The notes under the pieces are model-generated. The model saw only the letters and a program-made list of their open reading frames with translations. It did no database searches and had not been told where the DNA came from. Positions 16,172 through 24,249 of a stretch of 40,050 bases of DNA are shown here, piece after piece. Both the position numbers and the translations under genes were made by a program. The first letter of the stretch is position 1. Each line of letters opens with the position of its first letter. This DNA comes from Microbacterium sp. ACRRU (GTDB lineage Bacteria > Actinomycetota > Actinomycetes > Actinomycetales > Microbacteriaceae): the NCBI RefSeq assembly GCF_022346945.1, contig NZ_JAKRNI010000027.1:1-40050 (forward strand). Reading direction: 5' to 3'.

Positions 16172-17260
16172 TCACCGGGCGATTGCGTCGAACACGATCG
16201 TCAGCAGCCACCACCCCACGCCGAGGACGACGAACACCGCGGTGATCCACGAGAAGCCGCGGCGCAGGCGGCGTCCTTCGCGGGCGACTCCGGCGGGCGG
16301 GGGAGTGAGCAACGGAACACCGGATGCCACCGGGGCGGGCGCCGCGTCCACCGCGAGGCGCTCGTCGCGCCACCGTGCCCACTGCGCGAGCTTGTCGTCG
16401 ATGGCATCCACCGTGCCGAGAATCCACTCCCACACCGCCGGATCGGTGGTCGACAGCTCACGCCGCGCATAGAGGAACAGGCGGTCGTCGACGATCTCGA
16501 CGTCGAGGGCCGCGGCGTTGTCGATGAACCGCGCCATCACGTCGGGCGTGAAGAGGTACAGCGCGTCGCGCTCGTAGCCCTTCGGGCAGTACAGCGCGAA
16601 GTACCGGTCGAAGTCGCCCTCGAGGCTCAGGCGCTGATCGCGGCCGAAGGTCGCGGGCAGATTCGACGCGCCGAACAGGCCGTTGTTGCCGACGGCATCC
16701 AGCACGATGTGGGGGAGGGGCGTGTCCAGGCGCATCTCGACGTACGCCCACTTGTGGGTCTGCTCGCTCTTTCCGGAACCGGTCTTGTACGTGTAATTGG
16801 CGACCTCGACCCAGCGCGGACGCGGCCCGCGGACGACGTCGGTCGCCTCTCGATTGCGCCCCTCGCCGAAGATCATCCCCGGAAGTGCGGGATTCGCAAC
16901 GGCCGGAGTCCACGTCATCCCGTTCGCCTCCGCGAAGCGCGCCAGGCGGTATCGCCGCTCCGCGCGACCGTGGAACATCTTCACGAGCGCGTACGCGATC
17001 ATCGCGACCACGGCGGCGAAGAACAGGAGGAAGCCGATACCGATCGGGCTCGGTCGCCCATCCGGTGACGCGAGCAGCCCGAAGCTCACGACCGAGGCGA
17101 GCAGGGTGGCCGACGAAAGCAGGATGCCGCCGACGAGGACGATCCCGATCGCGGTGACGACGGCGCTGGTCAGTTTCCCCTCGCGGCGGAGGCGGGCGGT
17201 GAACGCGCGAACCTCGGCGCGGTCGACCGGACCGGTGAGGGCCGAAGTGTCGATGGCCAT
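16172..17260 (-). CDS. Membrane protein of unknown function
   Basis: A 362-aa protein. Two hydrophobic segments near the N-terminus (about residues 30-62 and 70-93), a large polar domain (about 100-310) and one C-terminal segment ([22 protein letters not shown]) are visible. The polar part contains [41 protein letters not shown], a pattern seen in actinobacterial proteins that predict a cytoplasmic domain of unknown role. ATG 17260 is the first start after the divergent rpsF promoter region. No pathway can be assigned. Confidence 0.85.
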   Translation of the reverse strand: MAIDTSALTGPVDRAEVRAFTARLRREGKLTSAVVTAIGIVLVGGILLSSATLLASVVSFGLLASPDGRPSPIGIGFLLFFAAVVAMIAYALVKMFHGRAERRYRLARFAEANGMTWTPAVANPALPGMIFGEGRNREATDVVRGPRPRWVEVANYTYKTGSGKSEQTHKWAYVEMRLDTPLPHIVLDAVGNNGLFGASNLPATFGRDQRLSLEGDFDRYFALYCPKGYERDALYLFTPDVMARFIDNAAALDVEIVDDRLFLYARRELSTTDPAVWEWILGTVDAIDDKLAQWARWRDERLAVDAAPAPVASGVPLLTPPPAGVAREGRRLRRGFSWITAVFVVLGVGWWLLTIVFDAIAR

Positions 17261-17360
17261 GCGCTCCGCCTTCCGTCGTCGCCCCCACGCTACCGAGCGC
17301 GACGGTCGCGGCCCGGGCCGGGACTCAGAACGCGGATTCCCGCCGACCCCCGGCATCCGT

Positions 17361-17366
17361 TAGACT
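17361..17366 (+). promoter_or_regulatory. -10 box TAGACT of the rpsF operon
   Basis: TAGACT, preceded by CCGT. It would start transcription near 17373 and leave an mRNA leader of about 107 nt before the rpsF GTG. No clear -35 box. Confidence 0.5.
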
Positions 17367-17372
17367 ACGAAG

Positions 17373-17479
17373 GTTGTCTGGCGACGCCCATGCGCGTGTA
17401 AGCCCGAGACGACGTGCAACACACCCTCCTGCTGCCGGGAAATGCCCGTCAGCCGTTCTAGTCCGAAGGAGGTGGGTTA
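17373..17479 (+). promoter_or_regulatory. rpsF leader, candidate S6:S18 autoregulatory region
   Basis: The leader holds a hairpin CTGCTGCCGGG-AAATG-CCCGTCAG at about 17430-17453 with a CCG at the base of the inner stem. It ends in a strong AAGGAGGTGG Shine-Dalgarno. In several phyla the S6:S18 complex binds a CCG-containing stem-loop in its own mRNA; whether this leader has that motif was not tested by covariance. Confidence 0.3.
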
Positions 17480-17872
17480 GTGACGCACCAGTACGAACTC
17501 ATGGTCATCTTCGACCCCGAGGTCGACGAGCGCCAGGTCGCTCCGAAGCTCGACGGGTTCCTCAAGGTCATCACCAACGATGGGGGAACCATCGACAAGG
17601 TGGATGTCTGGGGACGCCGCCGTCTGGCCTACGAGATCAAGAAGAAGAACGAGGGCATCTACGCCGTCGTCGACTTCACCGCCACGAGCGAGGCCACGCA
17701 GGAGCTCGACCGCCAGCTGAAGCTGAGCGAGCAGATCATGCGCACCAAGGTCCTCCGCGCCGAGGAGGCCATCGCGCAGGTCGCCGCCGAGGCGAAGCGC
17801 TCCGAGGAGAAGGCCGCCCGCAAGGCTGCCGCTCCCCGCAAGGTCGAGTCCGCCGAGAAGGCTGCGAAGTAA
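17480..17872 (+). CDS. rpsF: 30S ribosomal protein S6 (bS6)
   Basis: A 130-aa protein starting [22 protein letters not shown]. The S6 fold motifs [26 protein letters not shown] are present, followed by a helix and an Ala/Lys/Glu-rich tail (about 95-130) common in actinobacteria. S6 binds S18 and the central domain of 16S rRNA. The start codon is GTG behind AAGGAGGTGG. It is the first gene of rpsF-ssb-rpsR-rplI. Confidence 0.97.
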   Translation: MTHQYELMVIFDPEVDERQVAPKLDGFLKVITNDGGTIDKVDVWGRRRLAYEIKKKNEGIYAVVDFTATSEATQELDRQLKLSEQIMRTKVLRAEEAIAQVAAEAKRSEEKAARKAAAPRKVESAEKAAK

Positions 17873-17877
17873 CGACG

Positions 17878-18384
17878 ATGGCCGGCGAAACCGTCATCAC
17901 CGTCGTGGGGAACCTCACGGCCGACCCCGAGCTGCGGTACACGCAGAACGGGCTGCCGGTGGCGAACTTCACCATCGCGTCGACCCCCCGCACGTTCGAC
18001 CGTCAGGCGAACGAGTGGAAGGACGGCGAGGCGCTCTTCCTGCGCGCCTCGGTGTGGCGCGAATTCGCCGAGCACGTCGCCGGATCGCTGACGAAGGGGT
18101 CCCGTGTCATCGCGACCGGTCGCCTGAAGCAGCGCTCGTACCAGGACCGCGAGGGCAACAACCGCACCTCCATCGAGCTGGAGGTCGACGAGATCGGCCC
18201 CTCGCTCCGCTACGCGACCGCGCAGGTCACCCGTGCCGCCTCTTCGGGCGGCGGCGGTGGCGGCGGACGCCCGCAGGTGCAGCAGTCGAACGACGAGCCG
18301 TGGTCGACCCCCGGGTCGAACCAGGGCGGCGGCGCCGACGCGTGGAGCACTCCCGGTTCCTACGGAGACGACACCCCGTTCTGA
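17878..18384 (+). CDS. ssb: Single-stranded DNA-binding protein
   Basis: A 168-aa SSB. The OB fold covers residues 1-110 ([29 protein letters not shown], then [33 protein letters not shown]). A Gly/Gln/Ser-rich flexible linker follows, and the acidic tip is DDTPF, used to recruit replication and repair proteins. It begins 5 nt after the rpsF stop without a strong Shine-Dalgarno of its own, so translational coupling is likely. Confidence 0.97.
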   Translation: MAGETVITVVGNLTADPELRYTQNGLPVANFTIASTPRTFDRQANEWKDGEALFLRASVWREFAEHVAGSLTKGSRVIATGRLKQRSYQDREGNNRTSIELEVDEIGPSLRYATAQVTRAASSGGGGGGGRPQVQQSNDEPWSTPGSNQGGGADAWSTPGSYGDDTPF

Positions 18385-18485
18385 TCTCGCTACGCCTCAC
18401 GGCGTGACGACCCCCGAAATTCCGGATGCCGAGCCCGGGCGCCGCATGTGCCCCCGGCATCCGAAACCACACGAAAGAAGGAAGC

Positions 18486-18740
18486 ATGGCTGGAAAGGCC
18501 ACTGGCGACCGCCGCAAGCCGCGGAAGGGCGCGAAGAACGCAGCCCCCGCGAAGGCGATCCGCGTCGGCGTCATCGACTACAAGGACGTCGCGACCCTCC
18601 GCAAGTTCATCTCGGAGCGCGGCAAGATCCGCGCCCGTCGTATCACCGGTGTCTCCGTGCAGGAGCAGCGCCTGATCGCCCGCGCCATCAAGAACGCGCG
18701 CGAGATGGCTCTCCTGCCCTACGCCGGCGCCGGCCGCTAA
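18486..18740 (+). CDS. rpsR: 30S ribosomal protein S18 (bS18), cysteine-free form
   Basis: An 84-aa protein. [50 protein letters not shown] is the S18 core. The N-terminal Cys pair of the zinc-binding form is missing ([13 protein letters not shown] here), so it belongs to the C- type that does not need zinc. ATG 18486 follows GAAGGAAG; a longer in-frame start at 18426 lacks support. S18 forms a complex with S6 from the same operon. Confidence 0.96.
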   Translation: MAGKATGDRRKPRKGAKNAAPAKAIRVGVIDYKDVATLRKFISERGKIRARRITGVSVQEQRLIARAIKNAREMALLPYAGAGR

Positions 18741-18750
18741 GGAGCACCCG

Positions 18751-19203
18751 ATGGCAAAGCTGATTCTCACGAATGAGGTCACCGGGCTCGGTAGCGCCGG
18801 TGACGTTGTCGAGGTCAAGAACGGGTACGCCCGCAACTACCTCATCCCCCAGGGCTTCGCTGTCGCGTGGACGCGCGGTGGCGAGAAGCAGGTCTCGTCG
18901 ATCCGTGCCGCTCGCGAGAGCCGTGCGATCCACGACCACGAAGAGGCCGTGGCCCTGAAGAACACGCTCGAGTCCAACACCGTCAAGCTGGCCGTCAAGG
19001 CCGGTGCCGAGGGCCGTCTGTTCGGTTCGGTCAAGACGGGCGATGTGGCCGACGCGGTCAAGGCCGCCGGTCTCGGTGAGCTCGACAAGCGCAAGATCCA
19101 GATCACCTCGGCGATCAAGTCGGTGGGCGAGCACGAGGCGACCGTTCGCCTGCGTGACGACGTCACCGCCGTGATCACCCTCCAGGTGGTCGCCGCGAAG
19201 TAA
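18751..19203 (+). CDS. rplI: 50S ribosomal protein L9 (bL9)
   Basis: A 150-aa two-domain protein. The N-terminal [39 protein letters not shown] is the L9 signature; the long connecting helix includes [22 protein letters not shown], and the C-terminal domain has [17 protein letters not shown]. It starts 10 nt after rpsR and is the last gene before a strong terminator. Confidence 0.97.
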   Translation: MAKLILTNEVTGLGSAGDVVEVKNGYARNYLIPQGFAVAWTRGGEKQVSSIRAARESRAIHDHEEAVALKNTLESNTVKLAVKAGAEGRLFGSVKTGDVADAVKAAGLGELDKRKIQITSAIKSVGEHEATVRLRDDVTAVITLQVVAAK

Positions 19204-19216
19204 TTCGCTGCAGCAA

Positions 19217-19249
19217 CGGCCCCGGTCCCGCTTCGGCGGACCGGGGCCG
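19217..19249 (+). terminator. Intrinsic terminator of the rpsF-ssb-rpsR-rplI operon
   Basis: CGGCCCCGGTCC (19217-19228) pairs perfectly with GGACCGGGGCCG (19238-19249) around a CTTCGG-containing loop, followed by TTTCG. It lies 13 nt after the rplI stop. Confidence 0.85.
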
Positions 19250-19287
19250 TTTCGCGTCTCCCTCACGGTTGGCGGCACGGGTTCGGC

Positions 19288-19352
19288 CTCGGGGCGCGAT
19301 CTGTGCACCGGGGCGTCCATTGCGCGCCCCAACGCACGGAATCCGCCCCACA
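19288..19352. repeat. Dispersed palindrome family 2, copy D
   Basis: CTCGGGGCGCGATCTGTGCAC, then CGGGGCGTCCATTGCGCGCCCC and GCACGGAATCCGCCCC. Nearest to copy B in sequence. It lies between rplI and the amidohydrolase promoter. Confidence 0.7.
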
Positions 19353-19397
19353 CGGCCGGAGCGACGTCACCGACACATGCCCGTCACAACGCGCCCC

Positions 19398-19403
19398 TAG
19401 TCT
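19398..19403 (+). promoter_or_regulatory. -10 box TAGTCT of the amidohydrolase gene
   Basis: TAGTCT lies 7 nt before GTG 19411; there is no Shine-Dalgarno. A leaderless mRNA is likely. Confidence 0.5.
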
Positions 19404-19410
19404 GAGCGAC

Positions 19411-20727
19411 GTGCAAGAACGGGCGGGGCGTGTCGTGCTGTACTCGGCATCCCTCGTCGTCCCGATCACCGCGCCTCCCATCGTCGACGGCGCGATCGCC
19501 GTGGCGGGCGGACGGATCCGGCACGTCGGCGACCGCGAATGGGTGCGGCACGAGCTGCGTCAGCGCGGCGTGGTCTTCGACGAAGTCCACTGGCCCGGCG
19601 TGCTCACCCCGGGTCTGGTCAACGCCCACACCCACCTGCAATACACCGGGATGGCCGAGGTCGGGCGCGGTTCGTACACGGGGTTCGATGACTGGGCCGC
19701 GGCTTTCCAGCCGGTCTACGAGTCGGGCCTGGATTGGGCGGCGGATGCCAGGAGGGGCGCCGCGCAGCTGATCACCGCCGGCACGACCGCGGTGGCCGAC
19801 ATCGTCACCGACGTCGAGGCGGCGTCGGCGCTGCACGATGCGCGGCTGCACGGCATCACCTACTGGGAGGTGATGAGCTGGACCAACGCCGCCTGGGCCG
19901 AGCGGGGGAGGGCCGAGGTCGAGGCGCGGCTCGATTCGCTGCCGTCGCCCCCGGGCACGGGTCTCTCGCCGCACGCACCGTACTCGCTCGACGTGGAGCC
20001 GCTGCTCGAGATCCCCGACATCGTGCGCGAGCGGGGGAGTCGGCTGCACATCCACCTGGGGGAGGCGGCGTTCGAACGCGAGCACGGCGAGGCGCTGCCG
20101 TGGCGCGAGCGTCGCCCCGCGAGCTTCCAGGCGCTGCGCGATGAAGGTTTCGGTACGGGTGCGACGGAGTTCGTCGATGAGCTCGGGGTGCTCGGACCCG
20201 ATTGCCACATCGCCCATGGCGTCTACATGACCGCTCGTGACCGCGCGACGCTCCGGCTGCGCGGCACGACCGTGGCCCTGTGCCCACGGTCGAACGCCGT
20301 GATCGGGCTCGACGAACCGCCCGTGGCCGCGTACCTCGTCGAGGGCAACGCGATCGCGGTCGGCACCGACTCGCTGTCGTCGTCACCCTCCCTCGACCTT
20401 CTCGCTGATGTCGCGGCGCTGCACCGGCTGGCGCGCGCCCAGGGCTACGCGCACCGCGACTTGGCATCCCTCTTGCTCCGCGCGGCGACGCTGGGCGGGG
20501 CGCACGCGATGGGGCTCGACACGGGTCCCGATCGGACGGGCTACCTGTCGGTCGGTGCGGTGGCCGATCTGGCGTTCTTCGACGTCGCTCGCGGCGCCGT
20601 CGACGACATGATCGAGCATCTCGTGGTCGACGGCGCAGGGCGCGCGGCCGCGACGTTCATCGACGGCGAGGTGCGTTTCGCATCCGCCACGTTCACACGA
20701 GAGACCGGAGTACACGGTGACCGATGA
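19411..20727 (+). CDS. Amidohydrolase-superfamily metal-dependent hydrolase/deaminase
   Basis: A 438-aa protein of the cytosine deaminase/chlorohydrolase branch. It has a beta-barrel start (VDGAIAVAGGRIRHVGD), then the metal site: VNAHTH (H73, H75), LHIHLGEA (H213/H215), IAHGVYM (H269) and VGTDSLSSSPSLDLLAD (D320). Likely a hydrolytic deaminase of a purine- or pterin-like ring; some futalosine-pathway aminodeoxyfutalosine deaminases look similar, but no other menaquinone gene is near. GTG 19411 is chosen because of the -10 box. It overlaps the cupin gene by 11 nt, so the two are probably co-translated. Confidence 0.85.
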   Translation: MQERAGRVVLYSASLVVPITAPPIVDGAIAVAGGRIRHVGDREWVRHELRQRGVVFDEVHWPGVLTPGLVNAHTHLQYTGMAEVGRGSYTGFDDWAAAFQPVYESGLDWAADARRGAAQLITAGTTAVADIVTDVEAASALHDARLHGITYWEVMSWTNAAWAERGRAEVEARLDSLPSPPGTGLSPHAPYSLDVEPLLEIPDIVRERGSRLHIHLGEAAFEREHGEALPWRERRPASFQALRDEGFGTGATEFVDELGVLGPDCHIAHGVYMTARDRATLRLRGTTVALCPRSNAVIGLDEPPVAAYLVEGNAIAVGTDSLSSSPSLDLLADVAALHRLARAQGYAHRDLASLLLRAATLGGAHAMGLDTGPDRTGYLSVGAVADLAFFDVARGAVDDMIEHLVVDGAGRAAATFIDGEVRFASATFTRETGVHGDR

Positions 20728-21148
20728 CCGCCCCACCACCGCCCGACTGCTCGACCTCGAGGAGCACCCGGAGGGCGGGTGGTTCCGTCGCATGTGGACA
20801 GGGACGTACGCGGTCGACACCCCCGCGGGTGTGCGTCCGGCCGCGACGTGCATCCACTACCTGCTGACGCCCGGGGAGCACAGCGCGTGGCACGTGGTCA
20901 CGAGCGACGAGGTGTGGTTGTGGCACGGCCCCGGCCGTCTCGAGCTGTCCTTCGGCGGAGACGCCAGCGAACCGCACCTGTCCCAGACCGTGGTGCTCGG
21001 CTCCGACCTGGCGGCGGGGGAGTGGCTGCAGGCCACGGTCCCGGCGGGAGTGTGGCAGGCGGCGAGACTCGTCGACGACACCGAGTGCGTGGTCAGCTGC
21101 CTCGTTTCACCCGGCTTCAGCTTCGAGGATTGGCGCCTGGCCGACTGA
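20717..21148 (+). CDS. Cupin-fold protein, DUF985 type
   Basis: A 143-aa single-domain protein. LLDLEEHPEGGWFRRMW, ATCIHYLLTPGEHSAWHVVTSDEVWLWHGPGRLEL and VPAGVWQAARLVDDTECVVSCLVSPGFSFEDWRL follow the DUF985 (cupin_5) pattern. The enzymatic role is not established. It starts with GTG inside the end of the amidohydrolase gene and ends before two hairpins. The coupling suggests a shared pathway. Confidence 0.9.
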   Translation: MTDDRPTTARLLDLEEHPEGGWFRRMWTGTYAVDTPAGVRPAATCIHYLLTPGEHSAWHVVTSDEVWLWHGPGRLELSFGGDASEPHLSQTVVLGSDLAAGEWLQATVPAGVWQAARLVDDTECVVSCLVSPGFSFEDWRLAD

Positions 21149-21164
21149 ACCCGAACGCGCCGAA

Positions 21165-21204
21165 CACCGGATGCCATGCCCCACATGAACAATGGCATCC
21201 GGTG
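21165..21204. terminator. Hairpin after the cupin gene
   Basis: CACCGGATGCCAT (21165-21177) pairs with ATGGCATCCGGTG (21192-21204). It lies between the convergent cupin and chaplin-like genes and contains both forms of the GGATGCC signature. Confidence 0.7.
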
Positions 21205-21208
21205 CCCG

Positions 21209-21236
21209 GTCGGGAGAGGCCGAAGCCCCTCCCGAC
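21209..21236 (-). terminator. Hairpin after the chaplin-like gene
   Basis: GTCGGGAG-A-GGC and GCC-C-CTCCCGAC around a CGAA loop. It lies 7 nt beyond the stop of the chaplin-like gene on the minus strand and is oriented to end its transcript. Confidence 0.65.
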
Positions 21237-21242
21237 GCGGTG

Positions 21243-22496
21243 TCAGGCGGTGGCGCGGCGGCGGGCGATCACCGCTCCTCCGAGCCCGAGCATGATCAGC
21301 GCGACATTGAGAAGACCCCACGCCACACCGGTCTCGACGCCGGTGGCGGCCAGAGCACGGTCACCGGATGCCATGGGGGCCATGGCCGAGACGGACGAGA
21401 CGGAGGCGACCGACCCGGTCACGACCGAGGTGCCGGGGGTGCCGGGGGTTCCCGGGGTTCCGGTCTCCGAGCCGACCGTGGTGCTGTCGCCGATCACCGA
21501 GACGGCGTTGCCGCCGATCGTGATGGGCAGGCTGATCGGGGTGATCAGCTGGTTGCCGCCGAGGAGGCTGTCGCCACCGTCGGTGGTGATGTCACCGAGG
21601 AGGCCGCCCGAGGTGCCGCCGGTGGTGGTGGCGCCTTCGGTGGTGCTGTCGCCGATACCGGAGACGGCGTTGCCGCCGATCGTGATGGGCAGGCTGACCG
21701 GGGTGATCAGCTGGTTGCCGCCGAGGAGGCTGTCGCCACCGTTGGTGTCGATGTCGCCGGTGTGGCCGCCCGAGGTGCTGCCACCGGTGGTGTCGGCGCC
21801 TTCGGTGTGGCTGTCGCCGATGACGGAGATGGCGTTGCCGCCGACGGTCACGGGGACCGAGATGGGCAGGAGGGCCTGGTTGCCGCCGAGGAGGCTGTCG
21901 GTGCCGTCGGTGTCGACGTCGCCGGTGTGGCCGCCCGAGGTGCTGCCACCGGTGGTGTCGGCGCCTTCGGTGTGGCTGTCGCCGATGACGGAGATGGCGT
22001 TGCCGCCGACGGTCACGGGCACCTCGACCGGGGCGACGACCTGGTTGCCGCCGCCGACGCTGTCGGTGCCGTCGGTCTCGACGTCACCGGCCGGTGCCGA
22101 CGCCGCCTCTTCCGCGGGCGCCGAAGTGCTGGCATCCTCGCTGTGGCTGTCGCCGATCACCGAGACGGCGTTGCCGCCGACGGTCACGGGTACGTCCACC
22201 GAGACGAGGCCCTGGTTGCCCGAGCCGATGCCGTCGCCGCCGTCGGTGGTGGCTTCCGGTGCGGGCTCGGACGCGGGCGCCGAAGTGCTGGCATCCTCGC
22301 TGTGGCTGTCACCGATGATCGAGACGGCGTTGCCTCCGACGGTGATGGGGAGGTCGACCGAGACGATCGCCTGGTCTCCCGAGAGGAGGCCGTCGGTGCC
22401 CGACGTCTCCGCGGCATGTGCCATGCCGGCCCCGACGACGGCCAAGCCGCCGCCGATCAACGCGCCCAGAATGGCGCGCGAGTAGATCTTGCGCAT
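21243..22496 (-). CDS. Chaplin-like six-repeat surface protein with LAXTG sortase signal
   Basis: A 417-aa secreted protein. Residues 1-28 are a signal peptide (MRKIYSRAILGALIGGGLAV... ending AHA). Six units of about 32 residues follow, e.g. SGDQAIVSVDLPITVGGNAV then SIIGDS. They resemble the chaplin repeat (SGN-x-V-x-x-P-V-x-V-x-x-G-N-x-V-x-V-x-G) but have no cysteines. Acidic Ser/Thr/Gly linkers separate them (some units nearly identical). The C-terminus has LAATG (the LAXTG signal of class E sortases), a hydrophobic helix and a RRRATA tail. It would be fixed to the cell wall and could make the surface hydrophobic or self-assemble, as long chaplins do in Streptomyces. AGGAGAG precedes the ATG. 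The pairing with the upstream secreted protein gene (83 nt) suggests an operon. Confidence 0.85.
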   Translation of the reverse strand: MRKIYSRAILGALIGGGLAVVGAGMAHAAETSGTDGLLSGDQAIVSVDLPITVGGNAVSIIGDSHSEDASTSAPASEPAPEATTDGGDGIGSGNQGLVSVDVPVTVGGNAVSVIGDSHSEDASTSAPAEEAASAPAGDVETDGTDSVGGGNQVVAPVEVPVTVGGNAISVIGDSHTEGADTTGGSTSGGHTGDVDTDGTDSLLGGNQALLPISVPVTVGGNAISVIGDSHTEGADTTGGSTSGGHTGDIDTNGGDSLLGGNQLITPVSLPITIGGNAVSGIGDSTTEGATTTGGTSGGLLGDITTDGGDSLLGGNQLITPISLPITIGGNAVSVIGDSTTVGSETGTPGTPGTPGTSVVTGSVASVSSVSAMAPMASGDRALAATGVETGVAWGLLNVALIMLGLGGAVIARRRATA

Positions 22497-22579
22497 GAGA
22501 GTTCTCTCCTGAGGTGTGAATGAGGGTGCGCGGGAACGCGCGGGACCGTCTGCCGTGCCGGAGCACGACGCGGCCCGCC

Positions 22580-23659
22580 TCAGTCAGGGGAGACGTCGGT
22601 GGCGAAGGTGGGTGCGCCGGGGAGATCGTCGTCGACGAGGGCGCTGCGGAAGAGAAGAACGAAGGTCGCGGAGCCTGCGCGGTCGTCCAGGCGCGCTGCC
22701 GCGGGAGACCCGGAACCGGATGCCGCTGCCGCCGACGCCGATCCCGGAACAGCCTCGCCGAGGCCGTGCACGACCGGCGCGGAGGCGGGCGGCGCCTCGG
22801 GGTGGGCGGAGTTCTCGCCCGTGACGGTCGTCGACGATGCGGCGAACGCTTCGGCAGCGGCACGGATGCGCTCGGCCGGCGCGCGGTCGGCCGTCGGCGT
22901 GGCCACGGCGGGTACGGCGGCCTCCACGGGCGACGTCACGTCGTGCGCCTCGGGGTGCGCGGGAACCGCGGGTCCGACCAGCGGCGGGATGCCGGGAGCG
23001 GGCGTCGCGGGAACCGAAGGGGTCACCGTGTCGACGACCTCGTCCACGACGTCGCCGGGGATGCCGGGAAGGAGCGGCCCCGTCGGATTCGGCGATCCGA
23101 CGACACCCGGAACGACCTCGTCGACGGTGTCCGCGACACCCGTCAGCACGTCGTCCAGTCCCGTCTCCGCGACGATTCCGCCGACGACGGGCACCGAGAC
23201 CACGGTTTCGACGACGGGGTCGACGATAGTTCCGACGACCTCGGCCTCGGCCACCTCCGACACCGTCTCGGTGACGGCGTCGATGGCTCGTCCGGCGGTC
23301 TCGTCGACGTGGTGGACCGTGGTGTCCACGGCATCCACCGTCGACTGGACGACCTCGGACACGGGCGCGCGCACGGGTTCGGGAACGACCGCGGTGACGG
23401 GAGCCGCCACGGGTTCGACCACCTGAACGACGGATGCCACGGTCTCATCGACCCGTTCGACGACACCGTTGACCTTGCCCGTCGCGCCGCTCACCGTGTC
23501 GGTGACGGCGCCGAGCAGACCCGATCCCGAGTCGTCGTTCGCCGATGCCGAGGAGGTCGTCAACGACAGCGACAGGACCACCCAGGCGAGGGCAGCGAGA
23601 AAGGCCAAGCCGAGCAGGCGGAGCGCAGAGATCGCGCGGCGCCGGGCCGTGGCATCCAT
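22580..23659 (-). CDS. Secreted Val/Thr/Pro-rich protein of unknown function
   Basis: A 359-aa protein. It has a basic start MDATARRRAISALRLL, a hydrophobic segment (about 15-35, GLAFLAALAWVVLSLSL) and the cleavable-looking SSASA-N. Residues about 45-195 are a Val-rich amphipathic stretch with a loose VDxV/VxxTV periodicity (VNGVVERVDETVASVVQVVEPV, VDAVDTTVHHVDETAGRAIDAV). Residues about 195-300 are Pro/Ala-rich, and the end LLFRSALVDDDLPGAPTFAT is distinct. No sortase signal. GGGGAG precedes the ATG. Upstream of and co-oriented with the chaplin-like gene; a cell-surface role is inferred. Not recognised as a known family. Confidence 0.75.
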   Translation of the reverse strand: MDATARRRAISALRLLGLAFLAALAWVVLSLSLTTSSASANDDSGSGLLGAVTDTVSGATGKVNGVVERVDETVASVVQVVEPVAAPVTAVVPEPVRAPVSEVVQSTVDAVDTTVHHVDETAGRAIDAVTETVSEVAEAEVVGTIVDPVVETVVSVPVVGGIVAETGLDDVLTGVADTVDEVVPGVVGSPNPTGPLLPGIPGDVVDEVVDTVTPSVPATPAPGIPPLVGPAVPAHPEAHDVTSPVEAAVPAVATPTADRAPAERIRAAAEAFAASSTTVTGENSAHPEAPPASAPVVHGLGEAVPGSASAAAASGSGSPAAARLDDRAGSATFVLLFRSALVDDDLPGAPTFATDVSPD

Positions 23660-23843
23660 CTCAACTCCCCAAAGTCGATCGGCTGTGACCTATGCCGGGT
23701 GACTTTACGCGTCATCGAGGAGGCAGGGAAGAGTCACAGCGAATGCCCAGTTACCGGACGGTGTCGTCCGCGGAACCGGCCGACACGCCGCATGTGAACG
23801 TGACTTGACAGCACGCGGGGTTGTCAGTAGCTCGCGATGCGAG

Positions 23844-24055
23844 TTATCCCCGGAGTTGTACACACCTTTCTGTCAAGTCCGAGAACCTTCAACGTGTGGT
23901 TCAAACAGGATTCGCACAGGTTTCCTGTGGAGAGATAAAGTCCAGATCAGTGGGCTGATTATGATCCTGATTCCACATCATCCACGGAGTTCTCCACAGG
24001 AGTTGTGCACAGCTATCGCGGCGTTTCTCGCAAGCTGTCCACAAAGTTATCCACA
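23844..24055. promoter_or_regulatory. Cluster of DnaA-box-like 9-mers upstream of dnaB
   Basis: One exact TTATCCACA (24047-24055) and four sites differing at one position from TTATCCACA or TTGTCCACA: TTGTACACA (23856), TTCTCCACA (23990), TTGTGCACA (24003) and CTGTCCACA (24035). Two weaker ones are TTATCCCCG (23844) and TCATCCACG (23978), and a further weak one is on the other strand at 23926. All but the last share one orientation. The DNA between (23930-23980) is unusually A/T-rich for this genome. The gap 23660-24249 holds no gene. Confidence 0.65.
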
Positions 24056-24249
24056 GGTCTGTTTGCGTGGAGAAAGGGTCGTCCTTACCGTGGGTGCATC
24101 CCATCGGGCACACCCGTCACCACTCGCGCGTCGATGTCGGAGGTCGGTGACACGATGCTGCCCGAGGTCGTCATCCCGAAGCGTCCGTTGCGTTCTGTGT
24201 GCGCGAATCGGCCGGTGGGGGAGTGCGTCCCAAACGAGAAGGAGAGCCT

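Noticed and set aside
21400..22400. DNA tandem repeats as a satellite or phase-variable tract
   Set aside because: The repetition follows codons and encodes six similar protein repeats; no short-unit slippage tract was seen.
23844..24055. DnaA-box cluster as the chromosomal origin itself
   Set aside because: dnaA, dnaN, rpmH and parAB are not in the window; actinobacterial origins lie between dnaA and dnaN. Kept as a regulatory or titration candidate.
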